Part shown: positions 8,563-16,083 of the stretch, one piece after another
Layout: every line of letters begins with the position of its first letter
Position numbering within the stretch: the first letter of the stretch is position 1
DNA from: Enhygromyxa salina
Lineage (GTDB): Bacteria > Myxococcota_A > Polyangia > Nannocystales > Nannocystaceae
NCBI RefSeq assembly: GCF_000737335.2
Contig: NZ_JMCC02000021.1
Span: forward strand, 1-64,000
Direction: 5' to 3'
DNA: 64,000 nt
The notes under the pieces: model-generated
Told to the model about the DNA's origin: nothing
The model's database searches: none
The model's input: only the letters and a program-made list of their open reading frames with translations
Program-made: the position numbers and the translations under genes

Positions 8563-9387
8563 ATGCACATGATGAACCGAAGCTACGGAATCTGTGGGTT
8601 GCTGCTGCTCAGCTCGGGCTGCGGCCTCGAGCCAGTCGGCGAGGGCGGTGGCGAGGACGCGATCCCGCCCGCGGTCCAGCAGGCGTTTGACGAGAGCTGC
8701 GCCACCAGCACGGGCTGCCACGGGGCAGGGGCCGGTCAGGTCGTGCTCTCGGCGCCCGAGAGCGGGCAGATCCTGATGACCAGCTCGAGCAGCGGCGGCG
8801 GTCCGTTCGTGACCCTTGGCGATCTCGAGGCCTCGTACATCGCTCAGAAGATCTTGGGCGGGCCCAACATCACCGGTGGTCCCATGCCACCCTCACCTCA
8901 GAGCCCCGACGACTCGCTCAACCAGGCGATCATCATTGGCTGGATCGCCGGGGTCCCGATCGCAGAGGGCGGCAGCGGTGACGGCGACGGCGATGGCGAG
9001 GGCGACGGCGATGGCGATGGCGACGGCGAGCCCGCGCCCACCTGCTACATCGAGGCCCCGGTGCCCGCGATGCCCAGCTACGAGACCGACATCTGGCCGA
9101 TCATCGAGAACCGCTGCGGTGTCGCGGGTTGTCACGCGGATCTCAGCGGCCCGCTGATGCCCGACGCGATGACCAGCTACGACAACTTCGTCAGCGTGAT
9201 GGCCGTTGGCGCGGCGCTCAACCTCGTCGAGCCGCTGTCGGCGGATGACAGCTACCTGTGGCACAAGCTCATGGGCACCCAGGCCTCGGTCATGGGCAGT
9301 GGCTCGACGATGCCGCTCACGGGGGCGCTGTGTCCGATCGAGGTCCAGGCGATCTACGCCTGGATCAACTCGGGCGCCGAGCTGTAG
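8563..9387 (+). CDS. Lipoprotein with two atypical c-type heme-like sites
   Basis: The 274-residue product carries a lipobox (LSSGC, Cys20). Domain 1 has CATSTGCH (Cys46, Cys52, His53: CX5CH) and GGPMPPSP as a possible Met ligand. A GDGDGEGDGDG linker at about 140-160 is followed by domain 2 with CGVAGCH (Cys185, Cys190, His191: CX4CH) and GSTMPL as a possible ligand. Each domain ends in an 'I.GWI' or 'IYAWINSGA' helix, the usual end of planctomycete/myxobacterial cytochrome-like domains. Spacings longer than CXXCH may or may not bind heme covalently. The ATG at 8563 follows the upstream stop by one base; ATGs at 8569 and 8572 are alternatives. Confidence 0.8.
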   Translation: MHMMNRSYGICGLLLLSSGCGLEPVGEGGGEDAIPPAVQQAFDESCATSTGCHGAGAGQVVLSAPESGQILMTSSSSGGGPFVTLGDLEASYIAQKILGGPNITGGPMPPSPQSPDDSLNQAIIIGWIAGVPIAEGGSGDGDGDGEGDGDGDGDGEPAPTCYIEAPVPAMPSYETDIWPIIENRCGVAGCHADLSGPLMPDAMTSYDNFVSVMAVGAALNLVEPLSADDSYLWHKLMGTQASVMGSGSTMPLTGALCPIEVQAIYAWINSGAEL

Positions 9388-9397
9388 CGTCCCCCAG

Positions 9398-10282
9398 TCA
9401 GGACTTCGGCTTGCGCTTGGCGAGGCCCTGCTCGACCAGCGCCTCGCTGACCTCCCAGAGCCGCTTGGCCGCTTCGTCGTCCTGGGCGGCAGCGATTTGC
9501 TTGCCGGGCCGACACTTGTCGTAGTAGCCGCCGGTCTTGCCCTCGAGCTCCGGGGCGCTCGCCAGGTAGATCGAGGTCTGGGCGCCGCGCTCGGGCCCGA
9601 TCAAGAACGGGCGTGCGATGCTGATCGCGGCGCGTGCGAACACGTTTGACACGTCGCCGTCGCGGGCGAACCCGGTCCGCACGACACCCGGGTGCAGGGA
9701 GTTGGCGGTCACGCCTTCGAACCGGCGACCGAGCTCGTTGGCGAACAAGATGTTGGCCAGCTTGGACGCGCTGTAGGCCGCCCACCCCTTGTACGCGCGC
9801 TCGAACATCAGGTCGTCGAAGTTCAGCCCAGACCGGGCGCCGCGATGGGCATCTGAAGCCACCACCACGACCCGCGCCGACGCGGCCTCGAGGTGCGCGC
9901 GCAACAGCTGAGTCAGAAAAAAGTGCCCAAGATGATTCACGCCAAAGGTCATCTCGAAGCCCTCGTCGGTGACGCGACGGGTGTCGAGCACGCTGCCCGC
10001 GTTGAGGACCAAGACGTCGAGCCGCGGGTACTTGGCGAGGAATTGCTTGGCGAACTGCTCGATCGAGCGGAAGCTCGAGAGGTTCAACTCCATGCAGTCG
10101 ACCTGTTGTTTGTTGACGATCTCGCGAAGTTCGGCCCGGGCGACGTCGCCCTTGCGAAGGTTGCGACTGGTGAACACCACCTTCGCGCCCATGCGAGCCA
10201 AGCCGATCGCGGTGTACCTTCCGATCCCAGAATTTCCCCCGGTGATCAGCACGGTCTTCCCGCTCATGTCGACGTCAGCCAT
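9398..10282 (-). CDS. Short-chain dehydrogenase/reductase, retinol-dehydrogenase-like
   Basis: The 294-residue product has a classical SDR layout. It has the Rossmann nucleotide-binding motif TGGNSGIG at 14-21, LNAG at 93-96, the catalytic Ser in VVASD at about 143, and YSASK with Tyr170 and Lys174. The LHPGVVRT segment after the active site is typical of the retinol dehydrogenase/WW-oxidoreductase-like branch. An Arg at position 40 after the second beta strand favours NADP(H). The enzyme would be cytosolic or membrane-associated. The substrate cannot be told from sequence. Its stop is 11 bases from the convergent cytochrome lipoprotein gene, and no operon partner is evident. Confidence 0.9.
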   Translation of the reverse strand: MADVDMSGKTVLITGGNSGIGRYTAIGLARMGAKVVFTSRNLRKGDVARAELREIVNKQQVDCMELNLSSFRSIEQFAKQFLAKYPRLDVLVLNAGSVLDTRRVTDEGFEMTFGVNHLGHFFLTQLLRAHLEAASARVVVVASDAHRGARSGLNFDDLMFERAYKGWAAYSASKLANILFANELGRRFEGVTANSLHPGVVRTGFARDGDVSNVFARAAISIARPFLIGPERGAQTSIYLASAPELEGKTGGYYDKCRPGKQIAAAQDDEAAKRLWEVSEALVEQGLAKRKPKS

Positions 10283-10467
10283 GGGCGGCGAGCATAGTCC
10301 TCTGTGTCGCCATGGTCGATGGATCAGGCAGCCGCGCCGGGTCGCGCGCCATGTCGCGCGTCATGTCACCGAAGTGATCCGTGGATCAGCCCGCCGCCCC
10401 TTGCGATGCCGTCCACGAACTGCCGGCCTCGCCCGAGCCGAAGACAGCTGTTAGCCTGCGCCCACGC

Positions 10468-11523
10468 ATGTACCTCGAACGGACTCGCGTCGTCGGGCTC
10501 GGACCTTTTGATCACATCGAGGTCGAGTTCTGCGATCGGCCCGGGGAGCCGCGGCTGCTGACGGTCATCCACGGTGACGGGGGAACGGGCAAGACCGCGC
10601 TGTTGTCGGCGATCTCGGCCACACGCCCCGCGCACCACGTGGTCCAGACCTCCGTGTGGCGGCGGCCGGGTGCAACGCCGCACGTGGTCTGTGACTGGCG
10701 GCTCGGGGCGGAAGACCCCGAGCGACCCCACGCGCTGCGGGTCTCGACGCCTGGTGTCACGGTCGAGGGGGACGACCAAGCCGAGCAGCTGCGCCGCCGC
10801 GAGCTCGTGCATTTTGATCGCATGTTGGCCGAGAAGGGCGGGTTCGCGTTCGTGGGGATCCCGGGCTCGCGCCGGTTTCCGCGCGGGTCGCTGGTGATCG
10901 GGGATCCCGCGCGGACGGTGCTCCGCGCCGACACCCGCGGAGCGCCCGGTTTTCAGGACCAGAACGGGGTTGAGCTCACGCGACCGATCAAGCTGCTGCT
11001 TGGGTACGCGGGCCTGTCAACCGCGCTCGCGGGTGACTCGCGGGGGGAGAGCGGCGCCGATCCTCGCTGTCTGGGCGTTGCGATCCACGAAGCGCTCGAC
11101 GAGCTGTTGGGCTTGGCCGGGTTTAACTATCGCGGTCTCTCGCCGCGGACCTTCGAGCCGCGCTTCGAGACGCCCGGCGGCGAGGTCCTGCCGTTCGACG
11201 CGCTGCCGGCCCAGGTCCGCCAGCTGGTCTGCTTTGCCACGATCCCCACGCATCAGCTGTGGGTCGCCAACCGGGGGGCCGACCCCCGCCACTGCGAGGG
11301 CACCGTGCTGATCGACGATGTCGAGCTCAACCTGTCGGCTGCGGTGCAGCTCGAGCTCATCGGGAGTCTGCGCCGGATCCTGCCCAAGGCCCAGTGGGTG
11401 CTGGCCACGTCGAGTCCGGCGCTTGCGCACGCGGCCACGCTGGGCAGCACGGTCACGCTGCGGCGCGAGGCGGGCTCGGATCGGATCGCCGCCTACGAGG
11501 GCGAGCTCTCGCTAACACACTAG
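10468..11523 (+). CDS. AAA/ABC-type ATPase with unusual Walker B
   Basis: The 351-residue product resembles SMC/RecF-like single-chain ATPases of the AAA_15/AAA_21 kind. It starts with YLERTRVVGLGPFDHIEVEF, the usual first strands, then Walker A GDGGTGKT (36-43). Near the end VLIDDVEL (Asp283, Asp284, Glu286) is the Walker B. Most relatives have DE where this has DD, so the catalytic Glu is missing or displaced by two residues. WVLATSSPAL after it is the usual switch strand. The centre (about 60-250) has no named domain. No nuclease or toxin gene is adjacent. A longer GTG-initiated frame starts at 10381, but 10468 matches the conserved N terminus. Repeat family A follows directly. Confidence 0.8.
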   Translation: MYLERTRVVGLGPFDHIEVEFCDRPGEPRLLTVIHGDGGTGKTALLSAISATRPAHHVVQTSVWRRPGATPHVVCDWRLGAEDPERPHALRVSTPGVTVEGDDQAEQLRRRELVHFDRMLAEKGGFAFVGIPGSRRFPRGSLVIGDPARTVLRADTRGAPGFQDQNGVELTRPIKLLLGYAGLSTALAGDSRGESGADPRCLGVAIHEALDELLGLAGFNYRGLSPRTFEPRFETPGGEVLPFDALPAQVRQLVCFATIPTHQLWVANRGADPRHCEGTVLIDDVELNLSAAVQLELIGSLRRILPKAQWVLATSSPALAHAATLGSTVTLRREAGSDRIAAYEGELSLTH

Positions 11524-11527
11524 GTTT

Positions 11528-11635
11528 GACCCCCACAGGCGGTTTCGCACTTCGCGGTCACTCGCTTCGCTCGCTCCCAAGCGGCCGTTTGTTCGCAGGG
11601 GTATGTGTGGCCCCCTAGAAGGGGGCTCTCGTCTG
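11528..11635. repeat. Intergenic repeat family A, copy 2
   Basis: It starts gacccccacagg five bases after the stop of the ATPase gene and runs through cacttcgcgg, gcttcgctcgctccc and gtatgtgtggccccct. The hairpin gccccct-aga-agggggc near 11610-11626 is conserved in form in the copy at 48070 (gccccctggaagggggc read on the minus strand), which supports a structured element. It is less similar to copies 1 and 3 in the middle than those are to each other. Confidence 0.6.
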
Positions 11636-11680
11636 ACCACCTGGAGTTGGGTGGGTGCCTCTCCATTTACGTGTGTGGCT

Positions 11681-11730
11681 TTGACCGCCGTCTGCAGCCG
11701 GTGGCGCGTCTGGTCGCTTCGCTCCTGGGC
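11681..11730. repeat. Intergenic repeat family A, partial copy
   Basis: A block reading ttgaccgccgtctgcagccg then gtggcgcgtctggtcgcttc and gctcctgggc repeats the central part of family A. It corresponds to the cgccgactgcagccgct and gtcgcttcgctcctcgg blocks of copies 1 and 3. It ends about 40 bases before the start of the efflux adaptor gene, so it could contribute to that gene's promoter region or leader. Confidence 0.55.
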
Positions 11731-11772
11731 GCAACCCTGCTAAGACGCCCGCGTCGCCGGAGTTCGTTCGAC

Positions 11773-12936
11773 ATGCGCTACGTCATCGCCATAATCGGTC
11801 TGCTGCTGGTCATCGGCGGGCTGGTGTTCGTCAAGGGCTCGCAGATCTCGATGCTCATGGGCATGGGCGAGGCGATGGAGCAGGCCGGGCCGCCGCCGGA
11901 GGCCGTGAGCACCGTGCCCGCCACCGCGCAGACCTGGGAGGCCAGCCTGCAAGCCGTTGGCACCGTGGCCTCGGTCCGGGGGGTCCAGATCAGCGGCGAG
12001 GTGCCCGGCGTCGTCGTGCGCATTGGGTTCGAGTCGGGGGCGCTGGTCGAGGCCGGCGACGTGCTCGTCGAGCTCGACAGCCGCGTCGAGCGGGCGCAGC
12101 TGGCCGCTTCCCAGGTCACGCGCGACCTCGCGGTCACCACCGCCCGGCGCACGCGTGAGCTCGACGCGGCCGGCGTCGAGCCTCAGGCCCAGCTCGACAT
12201 CGACGAGTCGGCGCTGCGCCAGGCCACGGCGCAGATCGAGGTGTTGCGGGCTCAGATCGCCCGCAAAGTGATTCGGGCCCCGTTCGCGGGCCGGCTGGGG
12301 ATTCGCGAGGTCAACCTTGGCCAGTACCTCAACGCGGGCGCCGCGATCACAACCCTCGAGGCAGTGGATGGCGCCTACGTCGATTTCGAGCTGCCTCAGC
12401 ACCAACGGCGCGACCTCGCGACCGGCTTGCGCGTGCGGCTTTCGGTCGAGGGGGCGCCCGAGCTCGACGACGAGGGGACGATCGTTGCGATCGAGCCCAG
12501 CGTCGATCCGTCTACGCGCATGGTCTTGGTCCGGGCGCTGGTCGCTACACCGCAAAGCGCGCTCGAGCCCGGCATGTTCGTGCGTGTCGAGGTCGTGCTC
12601 CCCGAGCAGCGTCAGGTGGTGAGCGTGCCGATGACCGCGGTCGTCCACGCGTCCTACGGGGACTCGGTGTTCGTGATCGACGCACCGCAGGAACCACAGC
12701 CAGGCGCGACGGGTCCACCGACGGGCCCAGACGGTGCGCCAATCAAGCTCGCCCGCCAGCAATTCGTGCAGCTCGGCGAGCGCCGCGGGGACTTCGTGGC
12801 CGTGCTCGACGGTGTGCTGGCTGGCGAAGAGGTCGTCGTTGCCGGCGCCTTCAAGCTCCGCAACAACGCGCCGGTGGTGGTGAACAACACCGAGGTGCTC
12901 GACGCCAAGCTCGAGCCAACCCCACAGAATCGCTAG
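11773..12936 (+). CDS. RND efflux pump periplasmic adaptor (membrane fusion protein)
   Basis: The 387-residue product is an HlyD/AcrA-type adaptor that links an inner-membrane RND pump to an outer-membrane channel. It has an N-terminal membrane anchor (residues 1-20) and a lipoyl half-motif around GVQISGEVPGVVVRIGFESG (about 72-92). A short coiled-coil hairpin spans about 110-160 and is followed by the second lipoyl half (VIRAPFAGRLGIREVNLGQY). Barrel and membrane-proximal domains follow with LEPGMFVRVEV and VSVPMTAVVHASYGDSVFVID. The hairpin is short, as in MexA-like adaptors. The ATG at 12938 of the pump gene follows its stop by one base, so the two form an operon. A partial family A repeat lies just upstream. 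Confidence 0.93.
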   Translation: MRYVIAIIGLLLVIGGLVFVKGSQISMLMGMGEAMEQAGPPPEAVSTVPATAQTWEASLQAVGTVASVRGVQISGEVPGVVVRIGFESGALVEAGDVLVELDSRVERAQLAASQVTRDLAVTTARRTRELDAAGVEPQAQLDIDESALRQATAQIEVLRAQIARKVIRAPFAGRLGIREVNLGQYLNAGAAITTLEAVDGAYVDFELPQHQRRDLATGLRVRLSVEGAPELDDEGTIVAIEPSVDPSTRMVLVRALVATPQSALEPGMFVRVEVVLPEQRQVVSVPMTAVVHASYGDSVFVIDAPQEPQPGATGPPTGPDGAPIKLARQQFVQLGERRGDFVAVLDGVLAGEEVVVAGAFKLRNNAPVVVNNTEVLDAKLEPTPQNR

Positions 12937-12937
12937 C

Positions 12938-15900
12938 ATGGCGGTCACCGACACCTTCATTCGGCGCCCGGTCCTGGCGTTGGTCGTGAACCTGGTGATC
13001 ATCATCGCCGGGCTGCAGGCGCTGGGCTCGCTCAACGTTCGCCAATACCCCAAGCTCGAGAGCGCCAGCGTCGTGGTCCGCACGGTCTACGTGGGCGCCG
13101 ACGCCGAGCTGGTGCGTGGGTTCATCACGACCCCGCTCGAGCGCGCGATCGCGGCGGCCGACGGGATCGACTTCATCGAGTCGCAGAGCGTGCAGGGCCT
13201 GTCAACGATCAGCGTGCGGCTGACCCTCGACTACAACGCCTCCGACGCGCTCGCCGACATCAGCGCGCGGGTCGATCAGGTCCGGGCCGACCTGCCCCCC
13301 GAAGCCCAGATCCCGACGATCAACATCGAGCCTTCAGACGCCCAGATCGCGGCGATGTACCTCAGCTTTGGCTCGACGGTGCTCGATGAAAACCAGGTAA
13401 CGGACTACTTGCTGCGGGTGGTCCAGCCGCGGCTGTCCGCGCTGCCGGGCGTGCAGCGGGCCGACATCCTTGGCGGCCGCACCTTCGCGCTGCGGGCCTG
13501 GCTCGACCCGCGGCGGATGGCGGCCAAGGGCGTGAGCCCCTCGCAGGTCCGCGCCGCGCTGGCTGCCAACAACACCCTGGCGGCGATCGGGCAGACCAAG
13601 GGCGCGCTGGTTCAGATCAACCTGACCGCGGACACCGGGCTCGAGACCGTCGAGCAATTTCGGCGCTTGGTCGTGCGCGAGTCCAGCGACGCGCTGGTCC
13701 GGCTCGAAGACGTGGCCGAGGTCGTGCTCGGGGCCGACGACTACGAGCAAGCGGTCCGCTTCTCCGGGGAGGAGGCGGTGTTCATGGGGGTGTGGGTGCT
13801 GCCCAACGCCAACTCGCTCGACGTGATCGAGGGGGTCCGCGACGAGATGGCGCTGCTGCAAGCCGAGCTCCCCACGGGGATGCAGGCCAACGTCGCGTTC
13901 GACTCGACCAAGTACATCGACGACGCGATCAGCGAGGTCGCCAAGACGCTGAGCGAGACCGTGCTCATCGTCATCGTGGTGATCTTCTTGTTCCTGGGCT
14001 CGCTGCGGACCGTGCTGGTGCCGTTGGTGGCGATCCCGGTGTCGCTGATCGGCGCCGTGTTCCTCATGCAGGTGTTCGGGTTCACGGTCAACCTGCTCAC
14101 GCTGCTGGCGATCGTGCTCTCGGTTGGGCTGGTCGTCGACGACGCGATCGTGATCGTCGAGAACGTCGAGCGGCACATCCGCGATGGCAAGACGCCGAAG
14201 CAAGCGGCGCTGCTTGGCGCCCGCGAGCTGGTCGGGCCGATCATCGCCATGACGGTCACCTTGGCCGCCGTCTACGCCCCGATCGGCCTGCAGGGCGGGC
14301 TGACCGGCGCGCTGTTCCGGGAGTTCGCGTTCACGCTGGCGGGCGCGGTGTTCATCTCGGGGATCGTCGCGCTCACGCTCTCGCCGATGATGGCCTCGCG
14401 CTTGCTGAAGCCGGATCAGCGGCGCGGGTGGCTGGGTCGATCCGTCGACGCGGGGTTCAACTTCGTGCGGCGTGTGTACGTCCGCATGCTCGCCGCCACG
14501 CTGCGCGCGCGGCCGGCCGTCTACATCGTCTGGATCACCCTGTCGCTGCTGACGATCCCGATGTACCTGCTGTCGCCCGCCGAGCTCGCCCCCAACGAGG
14601 ATCAGGGCACCGTGTTTGGGGCGATCAACGCGCCCGCCAACGCCTCGCTCGAGCAGATCACCTTCTACACAGAGCAGGTCGGGAGGGTGTTCCAGGCGTC
14701 GCCAGAGTTTGACCACAGCTTTCAGCTGACCTTCGCCAGCGGCGGGTTTGGGGGCATGTTGCTGAAGCCGTGGGACGAGCGCGAGCGCACCGTGTTCGAG
14801 GTTCAACACGAGGTCAACACGGCGCTGGGCAGCATCACGGGGATCCGGGCGCCGGTGTTCTTGCCGGCCGCGCTGCCAAGCTCGGGGTTCTTGCCGATCG
14901 AGTTCGTGATCGCTTCAACCGACAGTCACGAGCAGATCCTGCAGGTCGCCGAGCAGGTCGTGCAGGCGGCGATCGACAGCGGCGAGTTCGCGTTCCCGCC
15001 CTTCGTCGACGTGCAGATCGATCAGCTCGAGACCGAGATCGTGATCGATCGCGACAAGGTGGCCGCGATGGGGCTCACCATCCAGCAAGTTGGCGCCGAC
15101 CTCGGGACCATGCTTGGCGGCAACTTCGTCAACCGCTTCGACATCGACGGCCGCGCGTACAAGGTGATCCCCCAGATCCAGCGCGCCGATCGGCTGGTGC
15201 CCGAGCAGCTCGAGCAGATCTACATCACCGGGCCCGCAGGAACGCTGATCCCGCTGTCCGCCGTCGCCAGCTTGCGCGACGATGTGGCGCCCCGCAGCCT
15301 CAACCGGTTTCAGCAGCTCAACGCGGTCAAGATCTCTGGCGTGGCGACCCGCTCGCTCGACGGCGGCCTGAAGGTGCTCGAGGACGCCGCGGCCAAGGTC
15401 ATGCCGCCGAGCTACCAGGTCAACTACACGGGCGAGTCCCGCCAGCTGCGGCAAGAGAGCGGCAAGTTCCTGCCGGCGATGGGCCTGTCGGTGTTGCTGA
15501 TCTTCTTGGTGCTCGCCGCCCAGTTCAACTCGTTTCGAGACCCGTTTGTGATCCTGGCCGGCTCGGTTCCGCTGGCGATGTTCGGGGCGCTCGCGTTCAC
15601 CTTCTTGAAGTTCTCTGGGCCGCCTGGAATGGGCTTTGCGCTCACCGATGGGTGGACCACCACGCTCAACATCTACTCGCAGGTGGGCCTGGTGACGCTC
15701 GTGGGCCTGGTGGCCAAGAACGGGATCTTGATCGTGGAGTTTGCCAACGCGCAGCAAGAGCTCGGGGCCAGCAAGCTCGAGGCGATCGAGCTCGCCGCGT
15801 CGACCCGCTTGCGACCGGTGTTGATGACGACGGTCGCCACGGTCGTCGGTCACTTTCCGTTGACGCTGGTGACCGGCGCGGGGGCGGTCGCGCGCAACTC

Positions 15901-16057
15901 GATCGGCATCGTGCTGGTCGGCGGGATGACGATCGGGACCCTCTTCACGCTGTTCGTGGTGCCTTCGGTGTATATGCTGATCGCCAAGCAGCACACTCGG
16001 GACGAGGACGAGGACGAGGACGAGGGCAAGGACGAGGGCGAGGGCGAGGATCCCTGA
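12938..16057 (+). CDS. RND family efflux pump permease (HAE1/AcrB-like)
   Basis: The 1039-residue product is a full-length proton-driven RND transporter for drugs or other hydrophobic compounds in the inner membrane. It shows the expected twelve-helix plan with two large periplasmic loops. The essential Asp pair is in VGLVVDDAIVIVENVERH (about 397-414), and the proton-relay Lys is in LVGLVAKNGILIVEFAN (about 925-941). The N terminus ITxFIRRPV-like (TDTFIRRPVLALVVN) is canonical. An unusual acidic tail of alternating Asp/Glu (about 1017-1039) ends the protein; homologues usually lack it. No TolC-type outer-membrane gene is in the window, so the channel must come from elsewhere. Confidence 0.95.
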   Translation: MAVTDTFIRRPVLALVVNLVIIIAGLQALGSLNVRQYPKLESASVVVRTVYVGADAELVRGFITTPLERAIAAADGIDFIESQSVQGLSTISVRLTLDYNASDALADISARVDQVRADLPPEAQIPTINIEPSDAQIAAMYLSFGSTVLDENQVTDYLLRVVQPRLSALPGVQRADILGGRTFALRAWLDPRRMAAKGVSPSQVRAALAANNTLAAIGQTKGALVQINLTADTGLETVEQFRRLVVRESSDALVRLEDVAEVVLGADDYEQAVRFSGEEAVFMGVWVLPNANSLDVIEGVRDEMALLQAELPTGMQANVAFDSTKYIDDAISEVAKTLSETVLIVIVVIFLFLGSLRTVLVPLVAIPVSLIGAVFLMQVFGFTVNLLTLLAIVLSVGLVVDDAIVIVENVERHIRDGKTPKQAALLGARELVGPIIAMTVTLAAVYAPIGLQGGLTGALFREFAFTLAGAVFISGIVALTLSPMMASRLLKPDQRRGWLGRSVDAGFNFVRRVYVRMLAATLRARPAVYIVWITLSLLTIPMYLLSPAELAPNEDQGTVFGAINAPANASLEQITFYTEQVGRVFQASPEFDHSFQLTFASGGFGGMLLKPWDERERTVFEVQHEVNTALGSITGIRAPVFLPAALPSSGFLPIEFVIASTDSHEQILQVAEQVVQAAIDSGEFAFPPFVDVQIDQLETEIVIDRDKVAAMGLTIQQVGADLGTMLGGNFVNRFDIDGRAYKVIPQIQRADRLVPEQLEQIYITGPAGTLIPLSAVASLRDDVAPRSLNRFQQLNAVKISGVATRSLDGGLKVLEDAAAKVMPPSYQVNYTGESRQLRQESGKFLPAMGLSVLLIFLVLAAQFNSFRDPFVILAGSVPLAMFGALAFTFLKFSGPPGMGFALTDGWTTTLNIYSQVGLVTLVGLVAKNGILIVEFANAQQELGASKLEAIELAASTRLRPVLMTTVATVVGHFPLTLVTGAGAVARNSIGIVLVGGMTIGTLFTLFVVPSVYMLIAKQHTRDEDEDEDEGKDEGEGEDP

Positions 16058-16083
16058 GGTCGCTCCTCAGCGCGGGCGCGATC

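Noticed and set aside
10468..11773. Antiphage defence system around the lone ATPase
   Set aside because: No nuclease, toxin or restriction gene is adjacent; its neighbours are an SDR gene and an efflux pump.
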